Shown in pieces: positions 27,706 to 35,508 of a DNA stretch of 64,000 nucleotides; position 1 is the first letter of the stretch; each line of letters opens with the position of its first letter. This stretch comes from Ramlibacter sp. (GTDB taxonomy: Bacteria > Pseudomonadota > Gammaproteobacteria > Burkholderiales > Burkholderiaceae_C): positions 1 through 64,000 of the forward strand of contig JAQZBU010000038.1 in NCBI GenBank assembly GCA_029237735.1. The letters are read 5' to 3'. The position numbers were made by a program, and so were the translations under genes. A model generated the notes under the pieces. That model saw nothing but the letters and a program-made list of their open reading frames with translations. It had not been told where the DNA came from and made no database searches.

Positions 27706-28011
27706 CTACTTCGCGGCGTTGCGCTTGCGGGTAGCAGCCGCCTTCCTGGCTGAAGCCGACCGTTCCTCGGCCGAGCGTGAGGCCGAAGCGCGACCGCCGA
27801 GCATGCCGCCCTTCTTCGAGGGGCCTGTGTCCATCGCCTTGCCCCGGCCGGACCCGCTCTTCTTGCCACCCCCTGTTTCCTTGTTCACCGTGGCCCAGGC
27901 GCGGCTCTCGGCTTCTTCCTTGCTAACGCCGCGCTTCTCGTAGCCTTCCTCGATGTGCTCGGCCTGGCGTTTCTGCTTGTCCGTGTAGGCGGATTTGTCA
28001 CCACGTGGCAT
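27706..28011 (-). CDS. Small KGG/plasmid-stabilisation-like stress protein
   Basis: 101 residues, highly basic and charged. The N-terminal part (PRGDKSAYTDKQKRQAEHIE, then EGYEKRGVSKEEAESRAWATVN) matches a family often labelled plasmid stabilisation protein or KGG-like, common on Burkholderiales and rhizobial chromosomes. The C-terminal half is a Lys/Ser/Ala-rich tail. There is no evidence that it stabilises a plasmid here. ATG 28011 was preferred over the codon four residues upstream because it begins the family pattern. Confidence 0.65.
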   Translation of the reverse strand: MPRGDKSAYTDKQKRQAEHIEEGYEKRGVSKEEAESRAWATVNKETGGGKKSGSGRGKAMDTGPSKKGGMLGGRASASRSAEERSASARKAAATRKRNAAK

Positions 28012-28089
28012 GTCGACCTCCATGAGTTGGATGATGGTGGCGCGACTCTAGGAGGGCACGCCCCGCATCGGTGTCGGATAAACACGCTC

Positions 28090-28944
28090 TCAGTCGTCCG
28101 TGTATCCGTACAACCTGGCCGGATTGGCGGCGAACAGTTGAAGGCGAAACGAGGGCTGGGGCAACCAGTCGAAGAGGCGATCCACCCATTCGGCCGCGTG
28201 CACTGTCTCGCGCAAATCGGTGTGGGGCCAGTCGCTGCCCCAGAGCAATCGTTCGGGGTTCGCGGCAGCCAGCGCACGCACCACTGGCTTCAACGCGCTC
28301 TCTTCCACGCCAAGGCGATACGCTCCGGACAGCTTGATCCAGCAGCGGCCTTGCTCGAGCATGGAAAGCAGTTCCTGCGGGATGCCGCCCGGTGGGGGGA
28401 ATCCGAAATGATCGATGACGATCGGCAATGCGATGCGGTCGGCCAGCGCCTGCAGAGGTGCGACGCCGTCCCGCGCCAGATTGACCTGCAGCACCATGTG
28501 CCAGCCCCGATCGGCCACGCGGCGCGCGAGTGCCACTGCTTGCTCGACCGACAGGACAGCCGGATTGACCAGGTTGAGCCGGAAACCCTTCACGCCGAGC
28601 TCATCCATGCGGGCCAATGCGTTTTCATCGACCAGGGGCGACGGCACCACCACGCCGCGAAATGCGGGTCCCCCCGCTTCCAGTGCATTGAGCAGCGCAC
28701 GGTTATCGGTGCCGTACACACTGGGTTGCACCAGCACGGCCCGTTCGACTCCCAATGCCCGCATCAGCTCGCGATACTGCACCAGCGAACAGGGGTGCGG
28801 CGTGTAACCGCGGCCCGGCCAAAGCGGATAGGCGGCCGGGTCACCGAAGACATGCAGGTGGGTGTCGCAAGCCTTGGCGGGCAGTCGCACCTCGGGTGCG
28901 CGCGGCTTTTCGGGCGGTGCCGCGCAGTCAGGTTCGGGATTCAT
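28090..28944 (-). CDS. Amidohydrolase family protein (TIM-barrel, lactonase type)
   Basis: 284 residues. CDTHLHVFGD near the N terminus is the H-x-H metal motif of the amidohydrolase_2 family (2-pyrone-4,6-dicarboxylate lactonase, 4-sulfomuconolactone hydrolase and relatives). VIDHFGFPPPGG and LLWGSDWPHTDL supply the further His and Asp residues. Its start overlaps the end of the IlvD/Edd dehydratase gene by 17 bp, so it probably acts in the same catabolic pathway, opening a sugar lactone. Exact substrate unknown. Confidence 0.85.
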   Translation of the reverse strand: MNPEPDCAAPPEKPRAPEVRLPAKACDTHLHVFGDPAAYPLWPGRGYTPHPCSLVQYRELMRALGVERAVLVQPSVYGTDNRALLNALEAGGPAFRGVVVPSPLVDENALARMDELGVKGFRLNLVNPAVLSVEQAVALARRVADRGWHMVLQVNLARDGVAPLQALADRIALPIVIDHFGFPPPGGIPQELLSMLEQGRCWIKLSGAYRLGVEESALKPVVRALAAANPERLLWGSDWPHTDLRETVHAAEWVDRLFDWLPQPSFRLQLFAANPARLYGYTDD

Positions 28945-30649
28945 GCCCGGGGACCAGGAAGTCGAAGTCGCAGCCTTCGTCGGCCTGCAGCACGCTGCGG
29001 TGGAACAGCGCCGCGTAGCCCCGCTCGGGGGCAGGCGCCGGGCCGCTTGCCGGTGTGGTGGCGAGGTCTGCGCGACGGCGGTCAAGCACAGCGGGTTCCA
29101 CGAGCAGCTCGATGCGGCCATTGGGCACGTCGAGCGAGATCGAATCGCCATTGCGCACCAGAGCGAGCGGTCCGCCCGCGGCTGCTTCGGGTGTGATGTG
29201 CAGGACGATCGTGCCGAACGCCGTTCCACTCATGCGCGCATCGGAGATCCGCACCATGTCCTTCACGCCCTGGGTGGCAAGCTTGCGGGGAATCGGCAGG
29301 TAGCCGGCCTCTGGCATGCCCGGCGCGCCGATCGGCCCGGCGTTGCGCAACACCAGTACGTCGGCGGCTGTGACGTCGAGCGCGGGGTCGTCGATGCGCA
29401 GCGTCAGGTCTTCCACCGACTCGAACACCACAGCGCGGCCCGTGTGCGTCATCAGCGCGGCGGACGCCGCAGACTGCTTGATGATCGCACCACGCGGGGC
29501 GAGGTTGCCGTGCAGCACCGCCATGCTGCCGCGCGGGCTGATGGGCGCCGATCGGGGACGAATGACAGTCTGGCCTTTCACCATCTCCGCGCCGTCGGCG
29601 TAGTCGCGCAGCGTGCCGCCGGTGACGGTGGGCGCGTCCAGGTCGAGGAAATCGCCCAGCTCGCGCAGCAGGCGCGGCATGGCGCCGGCCCAATGGAAAT
29701 GCTCCATGTAGTGGTCGCCGGAGGGCTTCAGGTCTACCAGCACGGGCACCTCGCGGCCCAGCCGGTCGAACTCCGCCAGGTCGAGCTTGATGCCGCAGCG
29801 GCCCGCCGCGGCCGTGAGATGAATCAGGCCGTTGGTCGAGCCGCCCAGCGCCTGCAGCACGACCATCGCATTGCGAAAGGAAGCGGGCGTCATCAATGCC
29901 GTGGCGCACGGGGCTTGCGCCGTTGCGAGTGCGACGGCCTCTTTGCCGGTGGCTTCGGCACAGCGAAGGCGATCTGCGTGCGTAGCCGGGATGGAAGCGG
30001 AGCCCGGCAGCGCCAAACCCATCGCCTCGACCAGGCAGGCCATCGTGCTGGCCGTTCCCATCACCATGCAGGTGCCGGCCGTGGGCGCGAGGCGCTCGTT
30101 GATCGCCTCGATCTCGCCGGCGCCGATGCGGCCACCGCGGAAGTCGCTCCACAGCCGCCGGCAATCGGTGCAAGCGCCCAGCTGCTCACCCTGATAGTTA
30201 CCCACGAGCATGGGGCCGACGGGGATGAGGATGGTGGGCACGTCGGCCGAAGCAGCGGCCATCATCTGCGCGGGAATGGTCTTGTCACAGCCACCGATCA
30301 GCACCACCGAATCCATCGGTTGCGCGCGGATCATCTCCTCGGTGTCCATCGCCATCAGGTTGCGCAGGAACATGCTGGTGGGATGCGCGAACGACTCGTG
30401 AATCGAGATGGTCGGGAACTCCATCGGCAGGCCGCCCGCGAGCATCACACCGCGCTTGATCGCTTCCACAAGCTTGGGCACGTTTCCATGGCAGGCGTTG
30501 TAGTCGCTGAAGGTGTTGGCGATGCCCACCAGCGGCCGGTTCAACGCATCGTCCGACAGGCCCATCGCCTTGACGAACGCCTTGCGCAGGAAGAGCGAGA
30601 AGTCGGGATCGCCGTAGGAGGTGAGGCCCTTGCGCATGCCTTGTGTCAT
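28928..30649 (-). CDS. IlvD/Edd family dehydratase (sugar-acid type)
   Basis: 573 residues. Cys residues expected to bind the Fe-S cluster are in IGGCDKTIPAQ, LGACTDCRR and TAGTCMVMGTASTMACL. The N terminus (TSYGDPDFSLFLRKAF) and length match the sugar-acid dehydratase branch (arabonate, galactonate, xylonate) rather than branched-chain IlvD. With the overlapping amidohydrolase and the divergent DapA-family gene it makes a plausible lactone - sugar acid - 2-keto-3-deoxy acid route. Biosynthetic IlvD is the alternative, less likely given the neighbours. Confidence 0.85.
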   Translation of the reverse strand: MTQGMRKGLTSYGDPDFSLFLRKAFVKAMGLSDDALNRPLVGIANTFSDYNACHGNVPKLVEAIKRGVMLAGGLPMEFPTISIHESFAHPTSMFLRNLMAMDTEEMIRAQPMDSVVLIGGCDKTIPAQMMAAASADVPTILIPVGPMLVGNYQGEQLGACTDCRRLWSDFRGGRIGAGEIEAINERLAPTAGTCMVMGTASTMACLVEAMGLALPGSASIPATHADRLRCAEATGKEAVALATAQAPCATALMTPASFRNAMVVLQALGGSTNGLIHLTAAAGRCGIKLDLAEFDRLGREVPVLVDLKPSGDHYMEHFHWAGAMPRLLRELGDFLDLDAPTVTGGTLRDYADGAEMVKGQTVIRPRSAPISPRGSMAVLHGNLAPRGAIIKQSAASAALMTHTGRAVVFESVEDLTLRIDDPALDVTAADVLVLRNAGPIGAPGMPEAGYLPIPRKLATQGVKDMVRISDARMSGTAFGTIVLHITPEAAAGGPLALVRNGDSISLDVPNGRIELLVEPAVLDRRRADLATTPASGPAPAPERGYAALFHRSVLQADEGCDFDFLVPGHESRT

Positions 30650-30742
30650 GTCGTTCTTTCATGGAGCCCGTCTAGGGAAACGGGCGGGTTGCACTGCGTC
30701 TATTATTGGGCGTTCCCGAGCACCCATAGCCCAAGGAAAACC

Positions 30743-31681
30743 ATGCTGTTGACTTCCGATGTACGGGGCGTGCTGCCCATCGCCCCCACCCCCTTTTTCG
30801 ACGACGGGAAAATCGACACCGCGTCGATCGACCGGCTGATGGACTTCTACCTGTCCATCGGCGCCACCGGAGTTACCGTGCTGGGCCAGCTAGGCGAGGC
30901 GCCCAAGCTCGAGCACACCGAATCCGTCGCGATCGCCAAGCAGGTGATCGCTCGTTTCGGCAAGCTGCCCGTGGTGGTCGGCGTGTCCGCGCCGGGCTTC
31001 GCCGCCATGAGGGCGCTGACGCAAGAAGTGATGGACGCGGGTGCCGCGGGCGTCATGATCGCGCCGCCCAACACCTTGCGCACCGACGACCAGATCGTCG
31101 GCTACTACAAGCAGGCCGCCGACGCGATCGGCGCGGACGTGCCCTTCGTGTTGCAGGACTACCCGCTCACGTTCACGGTGCAGATGACGCCGGGCGTCAT
31201 ACGCCGGATCGTCATGGACCTGCCGTCGTGCGTGATGCTCAAGCACGAGGATTGGCCCGGTCTGGAAAAAATCTCCCTGCTGCGCGGCTTCGAGCGCGAC
31301 GGCTCGATGCGCCACATCTCCATCCTCTGCGGCAACAATGGGCTGTTTCTCGATTACGAGATGGAGCGAGGCGCCGACGGCGCGAACACCGGCTACGCAT
31401 TCCCCGACATGCTGTGCGACATGGTGCGCCTTGCCGCGGCCGGCCAGCGCGAAGCGGCGCACGACCTGTTCGACGCACACCTACCCTTGCTGCGCTACGA
31501 GCAGCAACCGGGCGTCGGCCTTGCGGTGCGCAAGTACATCATGATGCGGCGCGGCCTGCTAACAAGTGCCGCGCAGCGCAAGCCTGCCGCGCCATTGACT
31601 GTGGCGGCCCGCGAGGAAGTGGAACATCTGCTGGCGCGCCTGGCGCGACACGATTCGCGGGCGAAGTTGGCTGCGGTGTAG
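30743..31681 (+). CDS. DapA/dihydrodipicolinate synthase family protein
   Basis: 312 residues, TIM barrel. The Schiff-base Lys lies in SCVMLKHEDWPG and the Tyr in FVLQDYPLTF. GVLPIAPTPFFDDGKID is the usual N terminus. Family members cleave or dehydrate 2-keto-3-deoxy sugar acids, among other reactions. The gene is divergent from the dehydratase across a 93-bp shared promoter region, which argues for a sugar-acid aldolase or dehydratase rather than lysine biosynthesis. The RBS is AAGGAAAA, six bases before ATG 30743. Confidence 0.85.
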   Translation: MLLTSDVRGVLPIAPTPFFDDGKIDTASIDRLMDFYLSIGATGVTVLGQLGEAPKLEHTESVAIAKQVIARFGKLPVVVGVSAPGFAAMRALTQEVMDAGAAGVMIAPPNTLRTDDQIVGYYKQAADAIGADVPFVLQDYPLTFTVQMTPGVIRRIVMDLPSCVMLKHEDWPGLEKISLLRGFERDGSMRHISILCGNNGLFLDYEMERGADGANTGYAFPDMLCDMVRLAAAGQREAAHDLFDAHLPLLRYEQQPGVGLAVRKYIMMRRGLLTSAAQRKPAAPLTVAAREEVEHLLARLARHDSRAKLAAV

Positions 31682-31818
31682 CGCCTGCCGGGACGCGAAG
31701 CGCCCGCCAACAACTTTGCGAGACGCAACCGTGCAAGCCCGACACGGCTGTCACCTTGCGCCCCGTCAAGGAACGTGACGTCGCCCGCGCCTACAGTCAA
31801 CCGCATGAGGCAACTCCC

Positions 31819-32712
31819 ATGCTGATCCTCGCCCTCCCCGGCGCGGGCCGCCTTGCGGCGCTGCTCGCCGCCGAGCTCGACGCCGACTGGAGCGAACTCG
31901 CGCTGCACCGCTTCCCCGACGGCGAATCGCTGGTGCGCATCGACACGCCCGTGAAGGGCCGCTACGTGGTGCTGGCCGCGAACCTGCGCCACCCCGACGA
32001 GAAGACGCTGCCCCTCGTGTTCGCCGCCGACGCCGCACGCGATCTAGGCGCGGCGCAGGTTGGCCTGGTCGCGCCCTACCTGCCGTACATGCGGCAGGAC
32101 CGGCGCTTCAATCCAGGCGAGGCCGTCACTTCGCGCAGCTTCGCCCGCGTGTTGTCCTCCTGCTTCGACTTCCTGGTGACGGTCGATCCGCACCTGCACC
32201 GCTGGCACAGCCTTGCCGAGCTGTACCCCATCCGCACCGCGGCCGTCGCCTCGGCGCCGGCCATCGCGCGCTGGCTGCGCCGTCATGCCAGCAACGCACT
32301 CCTGGTCGGCCCCGATGCCGAGAGCGAGCAATGGGTGGCCGAAGTCGCCGGCCTCGCCGACGTGCCCTGGACGGTGATGGCCAAGACCCGGCGCGGCGAC
32401 CGCGACGTAGGTGTCAAGCTTGCTGCCCGCGGCCCGTGGCCGGGGCGCGTGCCGGTGTTGCTGGACGACATCGTGTCCACCGGCGGGACGCTGCTGGCCG
32501 CCACCGCCGCCCTGCGCGCGGCGGGCCTGCCGCCGCCCGCTTGCATTGCGGTGCACGCCTTGTTCGACGCCGATGCGCTGTGGCGCCTGATGGAAGCCGG
32601 GGTGCGCCAGGTCATCACTTGCGACAGCGTTCCCCACCTCACCAATGCCATCGCCCTCACACCGCTCATCGCCAGTGCGGTGCGCTCGATGGCCGCAAAG
32701 AGATCCCCATGA
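31819..32712 (+). CDS. Ribose-phosphate pyrophosphokinase-like protein
   Basis: 297 residues, similar to PRPP synthase but of the shorter, divergent type. HRFPDGESLVRI, LVAPYLPYMRQDRRFNPGEA (ATP site) and TVDPHLHRWHSL are present. The PRPP-binding loop is VLLDDIVSTGGTLLA. It could make phosphoribosyl pyrophosphate or act as a phosphoribosyltransferase-like paralogue; the true essential prs gene is usually longer (about 315 residues). It overlaps the next gene by ATGA. Confidence 0.8.
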   Translation: MLILALPGAGRLAALLAAELDADWSELALHRFPDGESLVRIDTPVKGRYVVLAANLRHPDEKTLPLVFAADAARDLGAAQVGLVAPYLPYMRQDRRFNPGEAVTSRSFARVLSSCFDFLVTVDPHLHRWHSLAELYPIRTAAVASAPAIARWLRRHASNALLVGPDAESEQWVAEVAGLADVPWTVMAKTRRGDRDVGVKLAARGPWPGRVPVLLDDIVSTGGTLLAATAALRAAGLPPPACIAVHALFDADALWRLMEAGVRQVITCDSVPHLTNAIALTPLIASAVRSMAAKRSP

Positions 32713-33302
32713 CGCCAAAGAACATCCTCCTCATCCAGGGCCATCCCGACACGATTGCACCGCATCTGTGCCACACACTCGCCGACGCGTACGCCGAGGG
32801 GGCGCGGCAGGCGGGCCACGACGTGCGGACGACGAACGTTGCCGCGCTCGACTTCCCGATCCTGCGCAGCCAGCAGGCCTGGGAAGAGGCCGAACTGCCG
32901 CCCGCGCTTCGGCAGGCGCAGGACGACATGCTATGGGCGGGGCACATCGTGCTGTTCTTCCCCTTGTGGCTAGGCGACATGCCCGCGCTGCTCAAGGGCT
33001 TCCTCGAACAGGTCATGCGCCCTGGCTTCGCTTTCGGGCGCGAGAGCGGCAGCTCGCCGTTCACCCAGAAGAAACTCAAGGGCCGCTCCGCGCGTGTTGT
33101 CGTCACCATGGGCATGCCCTCGCTCGTGTACCGCTGGTATTTCCGGGCTCACAGTGTCAAGTCGCTGGAGCGCAGCATCCTGGGTTTTGTCGGCATCGCG
33201 CCCGTGCATGAAACGCTGGTGGGCATGGTCGGCGATATGAAGCCGGACGCCGCCGCCGAATGGATGGGCAAGTTACGGCGGCTGGGCCGTGAGGCAGACT
33301 GA
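32709..33302 (+). CDS. Flavodoxin-like NAD(P)H oxidoreductase
   Basis: 197 residues. The N terminus, NILLIQGHPDT, and the central segment WAGHIVLFFPLWLGDMPALLKG are the KefF/NQO-type flavin-binding features of NAD(P)H:quinone reductases. VVVTMGMPSLVYRWYF follows as in the family. The start codon overlaps the stop of the PRPP-synthase-like gene, so the two are co-translated although no metabolic link is obvious. The real substrate is unknown. Confidence 0.85.
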   Translation: MTPKNILLIQGHPDTIAPHLCHTLADAYAEGARQAGHDVRTTNVAALDFPILRSQQAWEEAELPPALRQAQDDMLWAGHIVLFFPLWLGDMPALLKGFLEQVMRPGFAFGRESGSSPFTQKKLKGRSARVVVTMGMPSLVYRWYFRAHSVKSLERSILGFVGIAPVHETLVGMVGDMKPDAAAEWMGKLRRLGREAD

Positions 33303-33406
33303 AGCGCGGCCGCAACGCAGCTGTAGGATAACGCCGCTTATGCCCCCAAAGGCGTCGGTGCATCGCCATAATCGCCGAGGAGATACATACCCAAAGCAGC
33401 CCGACC

Positions 33407-35329
33407 TTGCCCGCAGCCACGCCTACCCTGAGCCCAACCTCCGCCGCGCATGCGGCGCTGGATGACCGCTTCCAGATGCTGATCGAGGGTGTCGTCGATT
33501 ACGGCATCTTCTTGCTCGACCCGGACGGCCACGTGATGTCCTGGAACAGCGGCGCCGAGCGACTCAAGGGCTATCGGCGCGACGAGATCATAGGTAAACA
33601 TTTCTCCATCTTCTACCCGCCCGAGGCCAACGCGACCGGCTGGCCACAGGAAGAACTGCGGCGTGCGCGTGAGGGGGGCCGCTTCGAGGACGAGGGCTGG
33701 CGCGTGCGCAAGGACGGCACACTGTTCTGGGCCAACGTGATCATCACCGCCGCGCATGGGGCCGACGGAACGCTGACGGGCTACGTCAAGATCACCCGGG
33801 ACCTCACCGAACGCCGCCGCCACGAAGAGGAATTGCGCGAGAGCGAGGAGCGCTTCCGGTTGCTGGTCGAGAGCGTGCGTGACTATGCGATCTTCATGCT
33901 CGATACGGAGGGCATCGTGCGCAGCTGGAACGCCGGCGCGCAGGCGCTCAAGGGCTACACCGCCGGCGAGATCATCGGGCGTCACTTCAGCTCGTTCTAC
34001 ACGCCGCAGGACCAGCAGGAGTGCAAGCCGGACACCGAGCTGCGAACCGCGCGCGCCAATGGCCGGGTGGAAGACGAAGGCTGGCGCGTGCGAAAGGACG
34101 GCACGCTGTTCTGGGCCAACGTGGTCATCACCGCCGTATATGGCGCGAGCGGAGATTTGCTCGGCTACGCGAAGGTCACGCGCGACATGACGCAGCGCCG
34201 CCGCCTGGAAGAGCTGGAGCGCTCCAGCCAGCGGATGAACGAGTTCCTCGCAATGCTCGCGCACGAGCTGCGCAACCCGCTCGCGCCGATGCGCAACGCC
34301 ATCACGGTGATGCAGCTCGAGCCGATCGCCAGCGCCGCGTTGCGCGATTGCCGCGACATCCTCGATCGCCAGCTCACCCACGTGACCCGGCTGGTCGACG
34401 ACCTGCTGGACGTCGGCCGCTTGGCCACCGGCAAGATCAAGCTGCGCCGGCAGCTGTACCGCGTGGACGAGATCGTGGCCCGCAGCGTCGAGACGGTGCG
34501 TCCCATGATTCAGGCCCGCGGCCACGCATTCGAGGTCGACCAGCCGCCAGCGGCCGTGCATGTCAACGCGGACGCGACCCGCCTTTCCCAGGTGCTGCAA
34601 AACCTGCTGTTGAACGCGGCGAAATTTACCCCCGACGGCGGGCGGATCGGCCTCGACGTTGCCACCGAAGGCGGCTTCGTGGCGATCTCGGTCACCGACA
34701 ACGGACGTGGGATCGACGCAGCTGACCTCGAACGCGTCTTCGGCCTCTTCGTGCAGGGCGACAACGGCACACCGAACGAAAGCGGCCTGGGCATCGGCCT
34801 CACGCTCGCACGGTCGCTTACGGAAATGCACGGCGGAAGGCTGGATGCGACGAGCCCGGGGCGCGGAATGGGAACCACTTTCACGGTGCGCCTGCCGCTG
34901 GTCAACATGACTTCAGACGGCGACGACGCACCGCAAGCCGAGCGCGGCCCATCGACGGGACGTCGGGTGCTGGTGGTGGACGACAACCGCGATGCCGCCG
35001 ACAGCACCATCACCATCCTGCGGCTGCTGGGCCACCAGGCCGAGTGCGCCTACAACGGCCGCGAGGCGCTGGAAGCGGCGCGGCGATTCCCGGCGGACGT
35101 TGTGCTGCTTGATCTCGCGATGCCGGACATGGATGGCTTCGAAACCCTCAAGCTGCTGCGCGGGCTACCGGGCCTCGAGAACGTCTACGCCATCGCAATG
35201 ACCGGCTACGGCAGCGGCGACGATCGGCGGCGCACGACATCAGCCGGTTTCAACGCGCATCTCACCAAGCCCGTGGAGCTGGGTGCCCTGATCGCGTTGC
35301 TGAATGAAGTCAAGCCGGCAGGGACGTGA
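33407..35329 (+). CDS. Hybrid histidine kinase with two tandem PAS domains
   Basis: 640 residues, no membrane helix, so cytosolic. Two nearly duplicate PAS/PAC units lie at about 20-140 and 145-265 and share GWRVRKDGTLFWANV almost exactly. They are followed by HisKA with His at about 286 ([15 protein letters not shown]), HATPase_c (NLLLNAAKFTP, DNGRGI, GLGIGLTLARS) and a receiver domain with Asp at about 569 (VVLLDLAMPD). The start is uncertain: the TTG at 33407 is the first usable codon before the first PAS domain, with a GAGGAG about 25 bp upstream, and the next in-frame ATG would cut into the domain. Confidence 0.88.
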   Translation: MPAATPTLSPTSAAHAALDDRFQMLIEGVVDYGIFLLDPDGHVMSWNSGAERLKGYRRDEIIGKHFSIFYPPEANATGWPQEELRRAREGGRFEDEGWRVRKDGTLFWANVIITAAHGADGTLTGYVKITRDLTERRRHEEELRESEERFRLLVESVRDYAIFMLDTEGIVRSWNAGAQALKGYTAGEIIGRHFSSFYTPQDQQECKPDTELRTARANGRVEDEGWRVRKDGTLFWANVVITAVYGASGDLLGYAKVTRDMTQRRRLEELERSSQRMNEFLAMLAHELRNPLAPMRNAITVMQLEPIASAALRDCRDILDRQLTHVTRLVDDLLDVGRLATGKIKLRRQLYRVDEIVARSVETVRPMIQARGHAFEVDQPPAAVHVNADATRLSQVLQNLLLNAAKFTPDGGRIGLDVATEGGFVAISVTDNGRGIDAADLERVFGLFVQGDNGTPNESGLGIGLTLARSLTEMHGGRLDATSPGRGMGTTFTVRLPLVNMTSDGDDAPQAERGPSTGRRVLVVDDNRDAADSTITILRLLGHQAECAYNGREALEAARRFPADVVLLDLAMPDMDGFETLKLLRGLPGLENVYAIAMTGYGSGDDRRRTTSAGFNAHLTKPVELGALIALLNEVKPAGT

Positions 35330-35344
35330 CTGTCGGACGTTTGT

Positions 35345-35465
35345 GTGCCTCGACATCGCGGGCAAATCCGCGTGCGGGTAGGCTGGGGTACCCTTCACTC
35401 GACTACCTCGCCTGCAAATCCGCGTGCGGCGCCTGCCGCGCCGCGAGCGCCCGCCACCCGCTCCG
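35345..35465. repeat. Intergenic repeat related to the 18.3-kb palindromes
   Basis: The gap between the convergent kinase and PBP1a genes contains GCAAATCCGCGTGCGG twice (35362-35377 and 35414-35429), one base different from GCAAATTCGCGTGCGG in palindrome 1 near 18.26 kb. GCGAGCGCCCGC also recurs from the end of palindrome 2. This indicates a dispersed intergenic element, again placed between two convergent 3' ends. No gene is visible in this gap. Confidence 0.65.
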
Positions 35466-35508
35466 CCCGCCTGACGCGACCAGTTTCCCCCACGTGGCCC
35501 ACTGAGGC

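Noticed and set aside
27706-28011. Plasmid or integrated-plasmid origin because of a plasmid-stabilisation-like gene
   Set aside because: No replication, partition or mobilisation genes nearby; this family is common on chromosomes.
28862-30742. A long in-frame extension upstream of the DapA-family gene
   Set aside because: It lies antisense to the dehydratase. A good RBS and family N terminus place the start at 30743.
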